64,000 bases of DNA from Macrostomum hystrix (GCA_950097015.1 CATNEN010000001.1:26689001-26753000), one strand, 5' to 3'. Positions 1 to 10,857 are shown, counted from the stretch's first letter. The notes: a model not told the origin generated them from the letters alone. A program made the numbers and translations.

Positions 1-84
1 AATTTTATTACTTTTTAATCGAACTTATCGATCTAATCGCGATCACAGTGCATTTGTTGCCGATTTGTTCTATTTGTTTTATTG

Positions 85-380
85 ACAAAAAGTATTGTCG
101 CCGAAATGGTTGTCGCCGAAATGACTTGTCGCCGAAATGGTTGTCGCCGAAATGGTCTGTCGCCGAAATGGACTGTTTCCATTCATTCCTAATTAAATGT
201 GTATAATAATCATTTTTCAAGTTTTGGATTGACAAGGCGAGTGCAGGCTTTAAGCAGCTACTGGATCGTGGAAAGCTGTTTTCTCAGCATATTTAGGTGC
301 AAAAATAGTTGTCACCGAACTGACCAATTCTGTCACCAAAATGACTGTCACCGAAATGTCTTGTCACTGAAATGACCTGG
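85..380. repeat. Short tandem repeat with core TCGCCGAAATG
   Basis: Units of about 15-17 bp with core GTCGCCGAAATG occur several times at 97-175. Decayed copies (GTCACCGAAATG-like) occur at 308-375. Both clusters lie downstream of the LAP exon on its strand and are therefore probably intronic. No coding function is supported. Confidence 0.7.
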
Positions 381-719
381 GACCAGTTTTAAAACAACAT
401 TAAAAATAACAATTATAATTTAGCTGAAAGGCTAAGCACCCCTACACTATAGATAGACATAAGCTATGTGCATTGCCAACAATTATATATATAGTGTATC
501 TTAATGTAACATATTAAGAAAGTCAATAAGTCTATTCTATACACCCATGTTTTATATATATTATATACAAGAACAAGTACATTACCAAGATATTAGAGGG
601 AAATGTTTACTCCTAAAACGCACACAATAAGGTTCAAACATGAAGCTTTAATTGCCAATTATATAGAAAATATAACCAGAAATGAAACTAGAATTTGCTT
701 TAAATAGCAAAATGTGTAC

Positions 720-881
720 CTTGGGTAGTTCTTTGATTTGATTTGAATCCAACATGCACTCTTCTAGGGTTCGCCCATTCCGAAAAACGTCTTCAGGAAC
801 AGATTGAAGACTTGCATGTCGTTTGTCAAGTGAATCTGCTTGCCCGCTGCAAGCCTTAAGAAACGGAAAACACTTGTACAT
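720..881 (-). CDS. First coding exon of a LAP-family (Scribble/Erbin-type) leucine-rich repeat protein, partial
   Basis: This exon encodes 54 residues from the ATG at 881 and ends in phase 0 at a GT donor (CCCAAG|GTACAC, donor at 719-718). The peptide begins MYKCFPFL and continues with [35 protein letters not shown]. This is the conserved start of LAP proteins, in which a short Cys-containing N-terminus is followed by the first leucine-rich repeat, ending in a DxNQIxELPK-like segment. Known members (Scribble, Erbin, Densin/Lano) are cortical polarity scaffolds with about 16 LRRs and usually PDZ domains. Those parts are not in the window; they would lie beyond position 1 after a first intron of more than 700 bp. 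A second in-frame ATG at 899 would add six residues (MYYLCT). The family call is firm by motif; which subfamily is inference. Confidence 0.78.
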
Positions 882-2637
882 GGTACACAAGTAATACAAA
901 ATAAAAAGCTTATGCTATGTTATTGACGATTTTGTTGTTGTTTACACAGCTGTGTAAAATTTTAATTACAGATGCTTCTGAACGGAAGAAATAAAACACT
1001 AAGTCACTCTTAATTGAAATAGCTATGTAGGGCTGGCAACAGGGATTGCCTTACGCACATACATTATTAAAGTAAAGCATAATGGATTATAGCTAAAAGT
1101 TAACGCCTTAACCTCTTCCTTGAAATTCGAAATTTGACCAATAACCTGTTTCGCGTAAAGTTATTTCCCAATCGAATTATAACAAATGTTCGTATATATA
1201 CTAATGTCTATATAGTTTTTCGTAGCAGAAATTTAACAGAACATGCTTTAATGTTGATTTAAAAGCTAAAACTTATATTTGCAAATTCAAAAAAGAGCCT
1301 TTTAAATTTAGGTATTTTGTATGACTATGGATTTTTGGCAACGAATTTGCGCACTTAATGAAGTAATATAATTCGATTATAGTGTTGTGGGTTACCAAAA
1401 AAGTTACGGCGATGGCGGTAATGATCGTTACCGACCATTTGGTAACGAAGCCAAAAAATAGTATATTGGTTACTTTTAATCGTTACTTTCTGTTTTTTTA
1501 CTTGAGTCCTCCACTACTCCACTGTTGCACTCTCAAAGTGGAGGCTCAGTGAGGTTAGATAGACTGGGGTTGGGTCTTATAGCCTCACCAAATGGTGGAT
1601 AAATCGTTCAATACGACAATCGCTTTTGCCTAAACAGTGCCTGAATTCGCTAAATGTGCACATCATCACCAAGACCATCTAATTCGCCTCAGAGAGCAAG
1701 CAAGAGAGCCGCGATCTAAGCGCGAGATTCAACTTGAATTTGAAGCCAGTATTTGGAAGCAGTTAATTTAGATAAACGATCAAGTAGAAGTACATAAGTA
1801 AACGTGCCGAGCGTCTGGAGTTAATCCTCACTGGCCAAGAAAGCTGAGCAAGTTATTTACGGAGCAACAATAAAACAATAATTGATAAGAACATAAAGGA
1901 GAATTTAATGTAATTTATGGCTGAGCAAACTGTCTTTATACAATTGTTGTCATGCCTCTCATAAGATGTTTTTGTACATTAATTATAGGCATGAATCATT
2001 GTGTCATTTGTAACGCGCTCGCTGCACGGCCTTGTAGACAAGCTTGGGAGGGCTGTGCTCCTCAACGGTTTTGCTCTGTGCGTCTTTTGGGACTTTGATG
2101 GCCCTCAAAAACATCCTCTTTGATGCGTTCTGCAGAGCTCTGTAATCGAGAAACACACTCGTTGCTCACCAGGTGGAACTGATCAGTCAATTAACATTGC
2201 GAAATTTTCTAGACTGCTATTCGAGGTACTAAGCTACTAATAAGTTTAGTACTTTCCCTATAATTAAAGCAGTTGGGTATAAGCAACAGTACTTTTTAGT
2301 CCTAAATTCGCACTGTCTGGTGTACACTATTTTCAATTGAAAATGGCTCCACGTTACTTCAAATAGCAATGAGTCAACGGACAATGCGCTCGGTTGCACA
2401 AGCAGTTATTTCAGAGCTTGATAGAAACGATAAGAGGTGAAACAATTTTCAAGTCATAACTTGATATTATATTCGTATGACTGAAAGTTTTTCCAACCAA
2501 ATTGGCTGATAAGACTCAAATAAAGCTTCCAGAGGAATATTTCTGCTAGTGCACAATTTTTAGCTTACTTAACTTTGAAAACAACTGTAAGAACGCCAAG
2601 CTTTAAGTAGCGATCTCAAGCAGAAGCCACTTTGAGA
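882..2637. other. Intergenic region between divergent LAP and sphingomyelinase-like genes
   Basis: There is no convincing coding sequence here. The DNA is mostly AT-rich. A short patch at 1390-1475 repeats GTTACC/GGTAAC-like words. The region separates two divergent gene starts and so probably contains both promoters, but no promoter element could be placed with confidence. Confidence 0.4.
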
Positions 2638-2666
2638 ATGATCTCTAGCAAGAATTTGTTTGTTCC

Positions 2667-2699
<33 letters not shown>

Positions 2700-5031
2700 G
2701 ATGAAGGTCGTATTCGGCTCTGGTGGAGTCTGGCTCGGTAATTCACTTCCCTGTTATCTTTGTTAGCTAATTAGTTGGCATTTAGTTTGCGCTATGACTC
2801 TATCTAAACTTTCTGAAATATAACCATGTTTTGATAAGGTTGTAGCCTTGTGGTTAAAGCGTTGGACTCACGACCTGAAGGTCGGGGGTTCGATTCCCGA
2901 CTCCAACTGGAAACATTTGTATCCTTTAGCAAGGCACTTAACTCTGCATTGCGCGGTGTATCTGAAAACTGCGTACGGCTGTTCAGTCCATGGACTGGGG
3001 GACGCCACAGCCACCCTCAATTACCCCAGCTATGCTGGTACCCATTTAACAGCTGGGTGATAATGAAAGTGCTGAGTAAACCAATGTAAGGCACAATGCT
3101 AATTTGAGGTTCCTGAAAATTCCTGAACATAAAATTAATAGTACACAAAACGAGTCACTTTGATGGCCATGTGAGCAAGCCCCTTCTCACCTCCGCCCAG
3201 AGGAGGGGTGGGTGCTGACGCAGAAGTCGACCAGCCAGTGTGCTTTGTACCACAAGCCCAAGCTGTGTAAGCGTGCAACAAATGGAACAGGAGCAAGTTA
3301 AGAATGAGCAGTGATTAAATTGGATAAATACGATGCCTTGCAGGCACCGCACCCATCTGCCGGTCGCAGTCGGCCACCAGTTGTCACCAGCTAGACCTGC
3401 TGTTCGATAGGTCCGACGCCGCTGGCGAAGGTGGTACCTGCTGGACTGGCGAGAAGGTTCTGTGCCGGAAGCGGCCGCTAACAAAACCGCTGGCCAGCAC
3501 CGAGGCGGGCAAGTTGACGGTTGTGTCCTACAATGTGTTCGCTAGGCCTTTCTTGGTGTCGCACGATGGACAACGGGAGAGAACGTGCCGCATTCCGAGA
3601 GGTGCGTTTACCATTTCAAACATTGTTCTGCGTTCAGCTAACATTGAGGGCATGTATTTATGAAAGACTGGGTCATGAGGACTTGTCGGGCGAAAGCTTA
3701 CCATGCACAGATTTATGCTGTGCCCCTCAGCTCTGCTTGCCGAGGTTCCGGACGCTGACGTGATCGTCTTCCAGGAGGCATTCCAGCCTGGCTGTCTCGC
3801 AGACAACAGCGAGGCGTACAGCCTTCGCGGCCTACTGCGCAGCTACGGCTTCGAGCACTCGACGCGCACAGTGGGCGTGCGCCGCTGGGGTCTGCGCATT
3901 AACGGCGGTGTGTTCATCGCCTCCCGGTGGCCGATTTTGCGGCAAGCGCAGGCGGTGTACCGCAGCGCACATCCTGCCAGCGCGGATTCCCTGGCCAACA
4001 AGGGCGTTGTGCACGCCAGGATCGACAAGCAAGGTGCCGTGTACAACGTGTTTGGCACACACCTGCAGGTGTGAGAGAGTAGAAAGATGAGACTTGTTTA
4101 TTGTACTCTGGTCTCTTACGTCTAGACATATTACGAGATTTATTTTCGTAAAATTATTGAAACAAGTTGAAATCTTGGCCCGAAATGTTTGTTTTCAACT
4201 CGAGAACAGTTATGAAGAAATTCAGCGAAAATTTGAGTCTCACTAAGGGGTTTCGACTGGATTAGTATATGTGCTGAGTCCTATGTACAAGGGTAGATAT
4301 AGTCATATTGACAAAATTTACCAAAGCCATCAGAGAAGCTTTAAAATTAATTTAGATTTCGAAAGCCTCTACGCCTTATGCTTACTGACTAGATGTACTG
4401 ACTCATTAAAGCTTGTTGCCTAGGGAGCTTGAAATTCGGCTTATTGTGGTTGTCACTCCAGTCCATAGACTGAACTTGTTTACTTGTGGCCTTTAAAAAC
4501 ACCGCTGGGCCTAACTGTACGCCTTTTATTCGCCTTTTATTCTCCTAGGCCGAGGACGGTGCCGAGTTCGACGCCTACCGCGAGCGGCAGGCCGATGAGC
4601 TGCGCAGTTTCGTCCAGTCTCGCGAGCTGAGTCCCGACGAGCCAGTCCTTATCGCTGGTGACTTTAACGCCGACCTGCTCGCCAACAGGGATCACGTGAG
4701 TCGCCTGCTGCAGCGACTTAACTCCAGCCTGCCCCGGCTGCGGGGTCAGCTGAGGGCGACCTACGATCCGAAGCAGAACGACGTTGTGGAACGCGGCATC
4801 AGCGCAAGCCAGTGGCTGGACTATGTCGTTGTTAGTCGAGTCCATAGGCAGCCAGCATCAGCCAGCATTCGCGCGGTCCGCCTGCTGGCAGACGCTCCTG
4901 TGGATCTGTGCGTCTCGGCGCCGCTGCAGCCCAGTTACGTTGCGCACGACTCCAGCGGATGTGGCGAGGCGCTGAGGACGCGCCACCTGTCCGATCATTT
5001 CCCTGTGGTTGGAGAGTTTCGATTCACCTAA
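2638..5031 (+). CDS. Secreted neutral sphingomyelinase-like phosphodiesterase (endonuclease/exonuclease/phosphatase superfamily)
   Basis: Four exons, 2638-2737, 3344-3601, 3731-4068 and 4549-5031, join in phase into 393 codons (392 residues). All introns are GT-AG. Exon 1 gives a signal peptide: MISSKN, a run of ten leucines, then a small-residue stretch. Exon 2 has a Cys-containing spacer, then LTVVSYNVF and a DGQRER-type stretch. Exon 3 has DVIVFQEAF, with the Glu expected to bind Mg2+, and ends FGTHLQ. Exon 4 has GDFN, YDPKQN, WLDYVVV and the terminal LSDHFPV carrying the catalytic Asp-His pair. This motif order is that of bacterial and animal Mg-dependent sphingomyelinases, which cleave sphingomyelin to ceramide and phosphocholine. 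A SINE lies in intron 1 and another follows the stop. The substrate is inferred from motifs; a related phosphodiesterase cannot be excluded. Confidence 0.85.
2668..2697 (+). repeat. (CTG)10 microsatellite encoding the leucine core of a signal peptide
   Basis: Ten uninterrupted CTG codons form the hydrophobic core of the signal peptide of the sphingomyelinase-like gene. Slippage would change the signal length in whole codons. Confidence 0.9.
2837..3105 (+). mobile_element. SINE family A, near full-length, in intron 1 of the sphingomyelinase-like gene
   Basis: The head is tRNA-like. An A-box region (TAGCCTTGTGGTTAAAGCG) and a B-box (GGTTCGATTCC) are about 35 bp apart. They are followed by a core containing TTTAGCAAGGCACTTAACTC and a 3' body with the 14-bp palindrome CAGTCCATGGACTG. 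The AGCAAGGCACTTAAC core resembles a central domain shared by SINEs of several animal groups. The same element recurs at 5101, 47990, 50362, 51822, 57445 and 59448. Confidence 0.8.
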
Positions 5032-5100
5032 AAATAACCATATTCTGTTACTAATTGTAGCTATGATCGTAATAATAAGCCTATTAATAATTGATTTCAC

Positions 5101-5365
5101 CTACCCCATTGGGCGAGATGTGCAGCCGACAGCACAGCCGCAGCTACTGCAGCTATTGCTACAGCTGTTCAGTCCGCATAGAACCTCAAATACCCCAGCT
5201 AGTGCTGGTACCCATTTACTTAAAAGTTGTGAACTGAAGCAACGCAGAGTTAAGTGCCTTGCTAAATGACACCAATGTTTCCTGTGGAGTCGGGAATCGA
5301 ACCCCTGACCTTCAAGTCACGAGTCCAACTCTTAAACCACAAGGCTACGACCTCCTTGCCTCCTC
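5101..5365 (-). mobile_element. SINE family A copy downstream of the sphingomyelinase-like gene
   Basis: This is the reverse complement of the family A structure. The 3' body is at 5110-5220, the core (GTTAAGTGCCTTGCTAAA) near 5250, and the tRNA-like head (GGAATCGAACCCCTGACC) at 5285-5355. It begins about 70 bp after the stop codon and may lie in the 3' UTR. An AATAAA occurs beyond it at 5430-5435. Confidence 0.78.
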
Positions 5366-6120
5366 CACGGATCAATGCTCCTTTGATACTTCACCAAGGA
5401 TCAACTCTGTGATCGTATTAGCTCCTTAAAATAAATGTGAGTAGATATTCTACCCCGAGTTGCAACAAATTTCTCTGAATTAAAATGTGTCACCTCGAAA
5501 ATTCGCAGATGGTTTGAAAGCGTGGTGCATTCGTTGCTTTCAACTTGTTATTTGTAAATGGTCTTTTTGCGCGAGGAACTATTTAAATGCATTGTTGTCT
5601 TCATTTTTGCACACAAAGTCCAGTATTCTTTGCTATAATTGCATTCAGCAATTTTCGTGATTGAAGAGTTCCATAATTACCTTATAACTTTACCTTTCTT
5701 GAAATAAACTGTTGATAAACAATAGTAAAAGAAAAATAATCACATCTGGAAATTGAATGCTTAATAACTGTCGATCGTCGTGTTCGCATTTACAACGTTC
5801 TACTCGTTTTAATTATGTAATAATTCTCCAAGGTAGGTAATTACCAAACGGAATAATATGTCATCTCACGATTGCGAGAACACCTGCAGGCACCTGGCCA
5901 GTAACAGTTCGCAAGTTCGTGAGCTGCAGCTGGACAATTTGGACTGAATGAGTGCAAACTATTTGGAAATCAAGAATAGAATTTGGTACTTCACTAGGAC
6001 GCATATAGCAATCGAACCAGTATTAAAGAGCATTTTGTAATTCACTCGATTCCTAATTAGAGTCAACAGCGTTATCACGAATGATTGATGAGGCTGTTTT
6101 GATCTGATTGAGTTGCCGAT
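5366..6120. other. Intergenic DNA without recognised features
   Basis: Apart from a possible polyadenylation signal AATAAA at 5430-5435 for the upstream gene, I see nothing coding or repeated here. Confidence 0.4.
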
Positions 6121-6622
6121 CTACCACTGGCTGACAGCTGCAAGGTTTCCTTTCTGAACATCGTCGCGAACGTTGGCCTTTAACACCTTGCCCTCTTCGT
6201 CGACCACCAGCAGGCAGGGGATGCCGCTGACCTTGTACTGCTGCGCCAGTCCCGTGCGCTCCGGGGCATTGAACGGCACGACATAATAGTTGCCGTGCGA
6301 GTCGTTGAAGTAGCTCAGCATCGAGGCCTCGTCCCGGTCGCAAGACACGAAGACGCACTCGACATTCGGGTTGGACTTCTTCATCTGAAAATTGCAAAAT
6401 ATTTCAGCTGTGCTTGTAGCCGAAGAAGGATTAATAAATTAAAGTACAAGCAGTGTTGACCTCTTCGAAGAACTCAGCCAGCATCGGTGTGAAATTGCGG
6501 CACGGCGGACACCAGTGGGCTGAAAAGTACAGCATGACTTTCTTGCCCTTGAACAGGTCCTCGCCTTTGTGGCTAGCCTTCGATTTGTCGAGCACCGTGA
6601 GCTTCAGCGGGGTGATAGACAT
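6121..6622 (-). CDS. Tryparedoxin/nucleoredoxin-like thioredoxin-fold protein
   Basis: Exon 1 (6622-6461) and exon 2 (6384-6121) join in phase 0 into 141 residues plus stop. The acceptor is TTTTCAG|ATGAAG; the donor GAG|GTCAAC is weak. Exon 1 encodes [16 protein letters not shown], with the WCPPC redox centre typical of tryparedoxins and nucleoredoxins, followed by [11 protein letters not shown]. Exon 2 continues with [18 protein letters not shown] and the cis-proline loop GIPCLLVVD. These proteins are cytosolic thiol-disulfide oxidoreductases; no signal peptide is seen. The start at 6622 (MSITPLKL) matches the usual family length of about 145. An in-frame upstream ATG at 6670 would give 157 residues. 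As a single-domain form it is shorter than vertebrate nucleoredoxin, which has more than one thioredoxin-like unit. Confidence 0.85.
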
Positions 6623-6670
6623 GCTTGCCGAGAATGAATGCTCAGTTGAGTACAAATGCTTGTGTGCCAA

Positions 6671-7200
6671 GGCTGTTGCGATAAAGCGAATTCGTAGTTA
6701 ATGAGTAGAAATAAATGTTGCTCTCTTTTATACCCCGTCGAATGAATGCAGAGAGGCCACGGAGTGTGCGCTAGTATGCGGTAAATATCAACGTTAGGCT
6801 GACGTAGAGCAGACAAAACCTCTGTCCAACAGATGCAGCCCGACTTGTCTATGGCTGCGGGGGGGCGCTGGGGAGGGCGTATTTGTCCGATCTAAAAATG
6901 TACGCAGTTAATGTACGCAAAATACTATTCGTAAATGCTGCACAAGTGTCTCGCCAGTTATGGGCGGTGACTGTACAACCAATGTGTAATTCTCTCTCCC
7001 CTCAAGTGTCTTATCTAGTTGATCTATCTCTTCTTGCTTTCTCTCTCGTAATTCGGGTAAGAGCTGGTTTCTCACCCCTTGGAAATTTACAGCTGGGTTC
7101 CTACACTAGAACCTGAAATAACACCACAATCTGAGCAGGGGAACGATTTCATTGGTTCTGCGATTATGGCTAAATGGGCATAGCTATGGAGCTTCAGATA
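6671..7200. other. Non-coding stretch upstream of the thioredoxin-fold gene
   Basis: This region probably includes the promoter of the minus-strand gene. I see no other feature, apart from a G-rich run at 6858-6878. Confidence 0.35.
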
Positions 7201-7202
7201 CG

Positions 7203-7618
7203 ATTCTAGCTATCCATGCTGCTGCGATTCTAGCTATCTATGCTGCTGCGATTCTAGCTATCTATGCTGCTGCGATTCTAGCTATCTATGCTGCTGCGAT
7301 TCTAGCTATCTATGCTGCTGCGATTCTAGCTATCTATGCTGCTGCGATTCTAGCTATCTATGCTGCTGCGATTCTAGCTATCTATGCTGCTGCGATTCTA
7401 GCTATCTATGCTGCTGCGATTCTAGCTATCTATGCTGCTGCGATTCTAGCTATCTATGCTGCTGCGATTCCAGCTATCTATGCTGCTGCGATTCTAGCTA
7501 TCTATGCTGCTGCGATTCTAGCTATCTATGCTGCTGCAATTCCAGCTATCTATGCTGCTGCGATTCTAGCTATCTATGCTGCTGCGTTTCCAGCTATCTA
7601 TGCTGCTGCGATTCCAGC
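7203..7618. repeat. 24-bp tandem array (about 17 units)
   Basis: The unit starts ATTCTAGCTATCTATGC and continues with two CTG-like triplets. Units are nearly identical, with occasional T to C (ATTCCAGC). Because 24 is divisible by three, one plus frame stays open for 181 codons (ILAIYAAA repeated). There is no splice, codon or flank evidence that it is translated. Confidence 0.9.
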
Positions 7619-7979
7619 AGTAGAGCTCTTGCTTCGATTCAAAGTTAGCTACAGTTCCTGCCGACCTTCGGATATCCTGTACAGTGCTGTGACTTGACTG
7701 ATGCACTTTTACAGGGGAATTCACTTGGTGTCTGTCAGCAATGATTAATTAATAATGACGATCATGACTAATCACAACATAATTATTTGGCTCACTCCAC
7801 CTGCAGTATAGTACAATACGCTAAGTACAATAAACAGTCACTAAGCCACTCAATACTTCGCATAACTGAAGAGAAAATAAAGTGCCCATGGAGCTCAATG
7901 CAAGACTGTTTAACTGTTTGAGAACTGCAGCTGCATAGAGCACGTACAACAGGAGCCCAAGCAAACCAGACTAGAGTTG

Positions 7980-8400
7980 AGACACGGGAGAGATCAGATA
8001 CGGGTGAGATCAGACACGGGAGAGATCAGACACGGGTGAGATCAGACACGGGAGAGATCAGACACGGGTGAGATCAGACACGGGAGAGATCAGACACGGG
8101 TGAGATCAGACATGGGAGAGATCAGACACGGGTGAGATCAGACACGGATCAGATGAGACATGGGTGAAATCAGACATGGGTGAGATCAGACACGGGAGAG
8201 ATCAGACATGGGTGAGATCAGACACGGGAGAGATGAGATATGGGAGAGATCAGACACGGGAGAGATGAGATATGGGAGAGATCAGACACGGGTGAGATCA
8301 GACACCGGTGAGATCAGACACCAGTGAGATCAGACACGGGTGAGATCAGACACCGGTGAGATCAGACACGGGTGAGATCAGACATGGGTGAGATCAGAGT
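7980..8400. repeat. 15-16-bp GAGATCAGACACGGGTGA array
   Basis: Units of about 15-16 bp alternate GAGATCAGACACGGGA and GAGATCAGACACGGGTG, with drift toward GACATGGG and GATATGGG. The array runs directly into the truncated reverse transcriptase at about 8400. The same motif family recurs at 40744, 48613 and 59580. Confidence 0.88.
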
Positions 8401-8935
8401 CTTCGACTCAGAGAGTTTGAGGCCGCAGCTATGAGCCCAGCGTTCGGCACGGTGGATGAAAGCTTGCAGAAGGTCTCTAAGGACCGGGGGTGACGGTCCA
8501 GCCCCCATGGCGGTGACATCATCGTCAGCGTAGCCGATTTTCTGGACCGGGTCCGTGTCAGGGCTGCAGAGCAGCTCGTCCATGACAAGTTTCCAAAGGA
8601 TCGGACTAAGAACGCCACCCTGCGGGCCTCCCTTCTGGACTTTCACAGAACTGGAGTGGCCAAGCAGGCGCGAGGTGGCAGTTCGGTGAGAGATCATGTA
8701 CAGGATCCAGCGGGTGAGATGCACGTCCGTAGCCTTGAACAGGTAGCAGAGGAGGCCAAAGAACCTGTCATTTTTCACCGCTTCATGCAGGAAGGCGGGG
8801 TAAATGTTGTCAGGTCCAGGCGACTTGAAAGGCGAGAAGGAATTGGCAGCGCGAGCTGTCCGTTCTTTAGTGATAATGGTGGCCGCTATAGGATGTGTCC
8901 ACCCGGAATGTGGTTCGGCGGGTCCTGCAGCGGCA
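8400..8935 (-). mobile_element. Truncated non-LTR retrotransposon reverse transcriptase fragment
   Basis: The minus strand is open over about 175 codons with ordered reverse transcriptase blocks: SPFKSPGPDNIYPAF, then RWILYMISHRTA, then GGPQGGVLSPILW, then the catalytic YADD, then LKLSESKT. This order and the GPD, PQGGVLSP and YADD signatures place it among jockey-like or related LINEs. Endonuclease, the reverse transcriptase thumb and the 3' end are missing. The 3' side stops at the 16-bp satellite and the 5' side fades near 8935. It is a dead-on-arrival fragment. The clade assignment is tentative. Confidence 0.85.
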
Positions 8936-9001
8936 TGTACAGGTGATTTTGGGCACAGGTAGGAGATTTTGTGTACAGGTGGGGCATTAATGTACAGGTG
9001 G

Positions 9002-9190
9002 GGACATTAAATCATGACAGGCTAGACATTTAATCATGACAGGCTAGACATTAAATCATGACAGGCTAGACATTAAATCATGACAGGCTAGACATTAAAT
9101 CATGACAGGCTAGACATTAAATCATGACAGGCTAGACATTAAATCATGACAGGCTAGACATTAAGTCATGACAGGCTAGACATTAAATCA
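9002..9190. repeat. 22-bp ACATTAAATCATGACAGG array (about 8.5 units)
   Basis: Near-identical 22-bp units contain ATTAAATCATGACAGGCTAG. They follow a few imprecise copies of GTACAGGTGGGG at 8938-9003. The array passes into a different, 21-bp satellite at about 9209. Confidence 0.9.
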
Positions 9191-9208
9191 AGTTCCCCAA
9201 GATTTTGA

Positions 9209-10490
9209 GACAGTCACACTGGATTATGAGACTTTTACACTGGATTATGAGACTGTCACACTGGATTATGAGACTGTCACACTGGATTATGAGACTGTTA
9301 CACTGGATTATGAGACTGTTACACTGGATTATGAGACTGTTACACTGGATTATGAGACAGTCACACTGGATTATGAGACATTCACACTGGATTATGAGAC
9401 TGTTACACTGGATTATGAGACTGTCACACTGGATTATGAGACTGTTACACTGGATTATGAGGCTGTCACAACTGGATTGTGAGACAGTCACACTGGATTG
9501 TGAGACAGTCACACTGGATTATGAGACAGTCACACTGGATTATGAGACAGTCACACTGGATTGTGAGACAGTCACACTGGATTATGAGACTTGTCACACT
9601 GGATTATGAGACTGTCACACTGGATTGTGAGACAGTCACACTGGATTGTGAGACAGTCACACTGGATTATGAGACTGTCACACTGGATTATGAGACAGTC
9701 ACACTGGATTATGAGACAGTCACACTGGATTATGAGACTGTCACACTGGATTATGAGACTGTTACACTGGATTATGAGACTGTCACAACTGGATTGTGAG
9801 ACAGTTACACTGGATTATGAGACTGTCACACTGGATTATGAGACAGTCACACTGGATTATGAGACAGTCACACTGGATTATGAGACTGTTACACTGGATT
9901 GTGAGACTGTCACACTGGATTATGAGACAGTCACACTGGATTATGAGACAGTCACACTGGATTATGAGACTGTTACACTGGATTATGAGACAGTCACACT
10001 GGATTATGAGACTGTTACACTGGATTATGAGACTGTCACACTGGATTATGAGACAGTCACACTGGATTATGAGACAGTCACACTGGATTATGAGACTGTT
10101 ACACTGGATTATGAGACAGTCACACTGGATTATGAGACAGTCACACTGGATTATGAGACTGTTACACTGGATTGTGAGACTGTCACACTGGATTATGAGA
10201 CAGTCACACTGGATTATGAGACAGTCACACTGGATTATGAGACTGTTACACTGGATTATGAGACAGTCACACTGGATTATGAGACTGTTACACTGGATTA
10301 TGAGACAGTCACACTGGATTATGAGACAGTCACACTGGATTATGAGACAGTCACACTGGATTATGAGACTGTTACACTGGATTATGAGACAGTCACACTG
10401 GATTATGAGACAGTCACACTGGATTATGAGACTGTTACACTGGATTGTGAGACTGTCACACTGGATTATGAGACTTGTCACACTCGAATG
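9209..10490. repeat. 21-bp satellite with a 13-mer higher-order repeat
   Basis: About 61 units share the core ACACTGGATTATGAGAC. Units differ at a few positions (TGTCAC, CAGTCAC or TGTTAC; GATTAT or GATTGT). A marker pair (TGTTAC followed by GATTGTGAG) falls at 9888, 10161 and 10434, spaced by exactly 273 bp, which is 13 units. Several frames on both strands stay open for 230-300 codons only because 21 is a multiple of three. Confidence 0.92.
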
Positions 10491-10629
10491 TAAATTGATT
10501 ATCCAGGATTTTTATTTTGAACATTATTTGGTCTTCGCATGGTTAATTGGGATCACTTTAATTTAACAGGGATCACATACTATATTTATATTGCAGCTTG
10601 CTTGCAAAGGTAAGACTGCTACCATGGCC

Positions 10630-10715
10630 CCTAAGCCTTCTCTCTGAGCCCCAAATTAATGAGGCCTCGCCGCAGAATCGAGCTCAGGGATCTTGGTGCG
10701 AGAGTCTGAGTGAAC
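10630..10715 (-). mobile_element. SINE family B head fragment
   Basis: The GAGGCCTCGCCGCAGAATCG / AGCTCAGGGATCTTGGTGCG stretch matches the minus strand of the family B tRNA-like head. It stops in the middle of the head and is followed by a 9-bp repeat. Confidence 0.65.
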
Positions 10716-10719
10716 TGAG

Positions 10720-10845
10720 TGATTTGGTCTGAGTAGTGATCTGATCTGGTTTATCTGACTGACCTGATCTGACTGATTTGAGTGACCTAAGTGATCTGAG
10801 TGATCTGAGTGATCTGAGTGATCTGAGTGATCTGAGTGATCCATA
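10720..10845. repeat. 9-bp GATCTGAGT array
   Basis: Perfect GATCTGAGT units occur at about 10795-10840, preceded by degenerate copies (CTGACTGACCTGATCTG). Confidence 0.8.
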
Positions 10846-10857
10846 GATATTTTCAGA

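Noticed and set aside
2840-2915. A genuine tRNA gene
   Set aside because: A- and B-box-like sequences are present, but no acceptor stem pairs and the sequence runs into a repeated SINE body found many times in the window.
6053-6397. A 114-codon frame overlapping the thioredoxin-fold exon
   Set aside because: It is an alternate-frame shadow of exon 2, which carries the conserved motifs.
7152-7697. A 181-codon frame of ILAIYAAA repeats as a repeat protein
   Set aside because: It is a pure 24-bp satellite with no signal, splice or flanking coding sequence. The openness follows from the unit length.
9205-10566. Frames up to 300 codons of heptad-like YETVTLD repeats
   Set aside because: They are the product of the 21-bp satellite. 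Frames on both strands are equally open and there is no codon bias for a protein.
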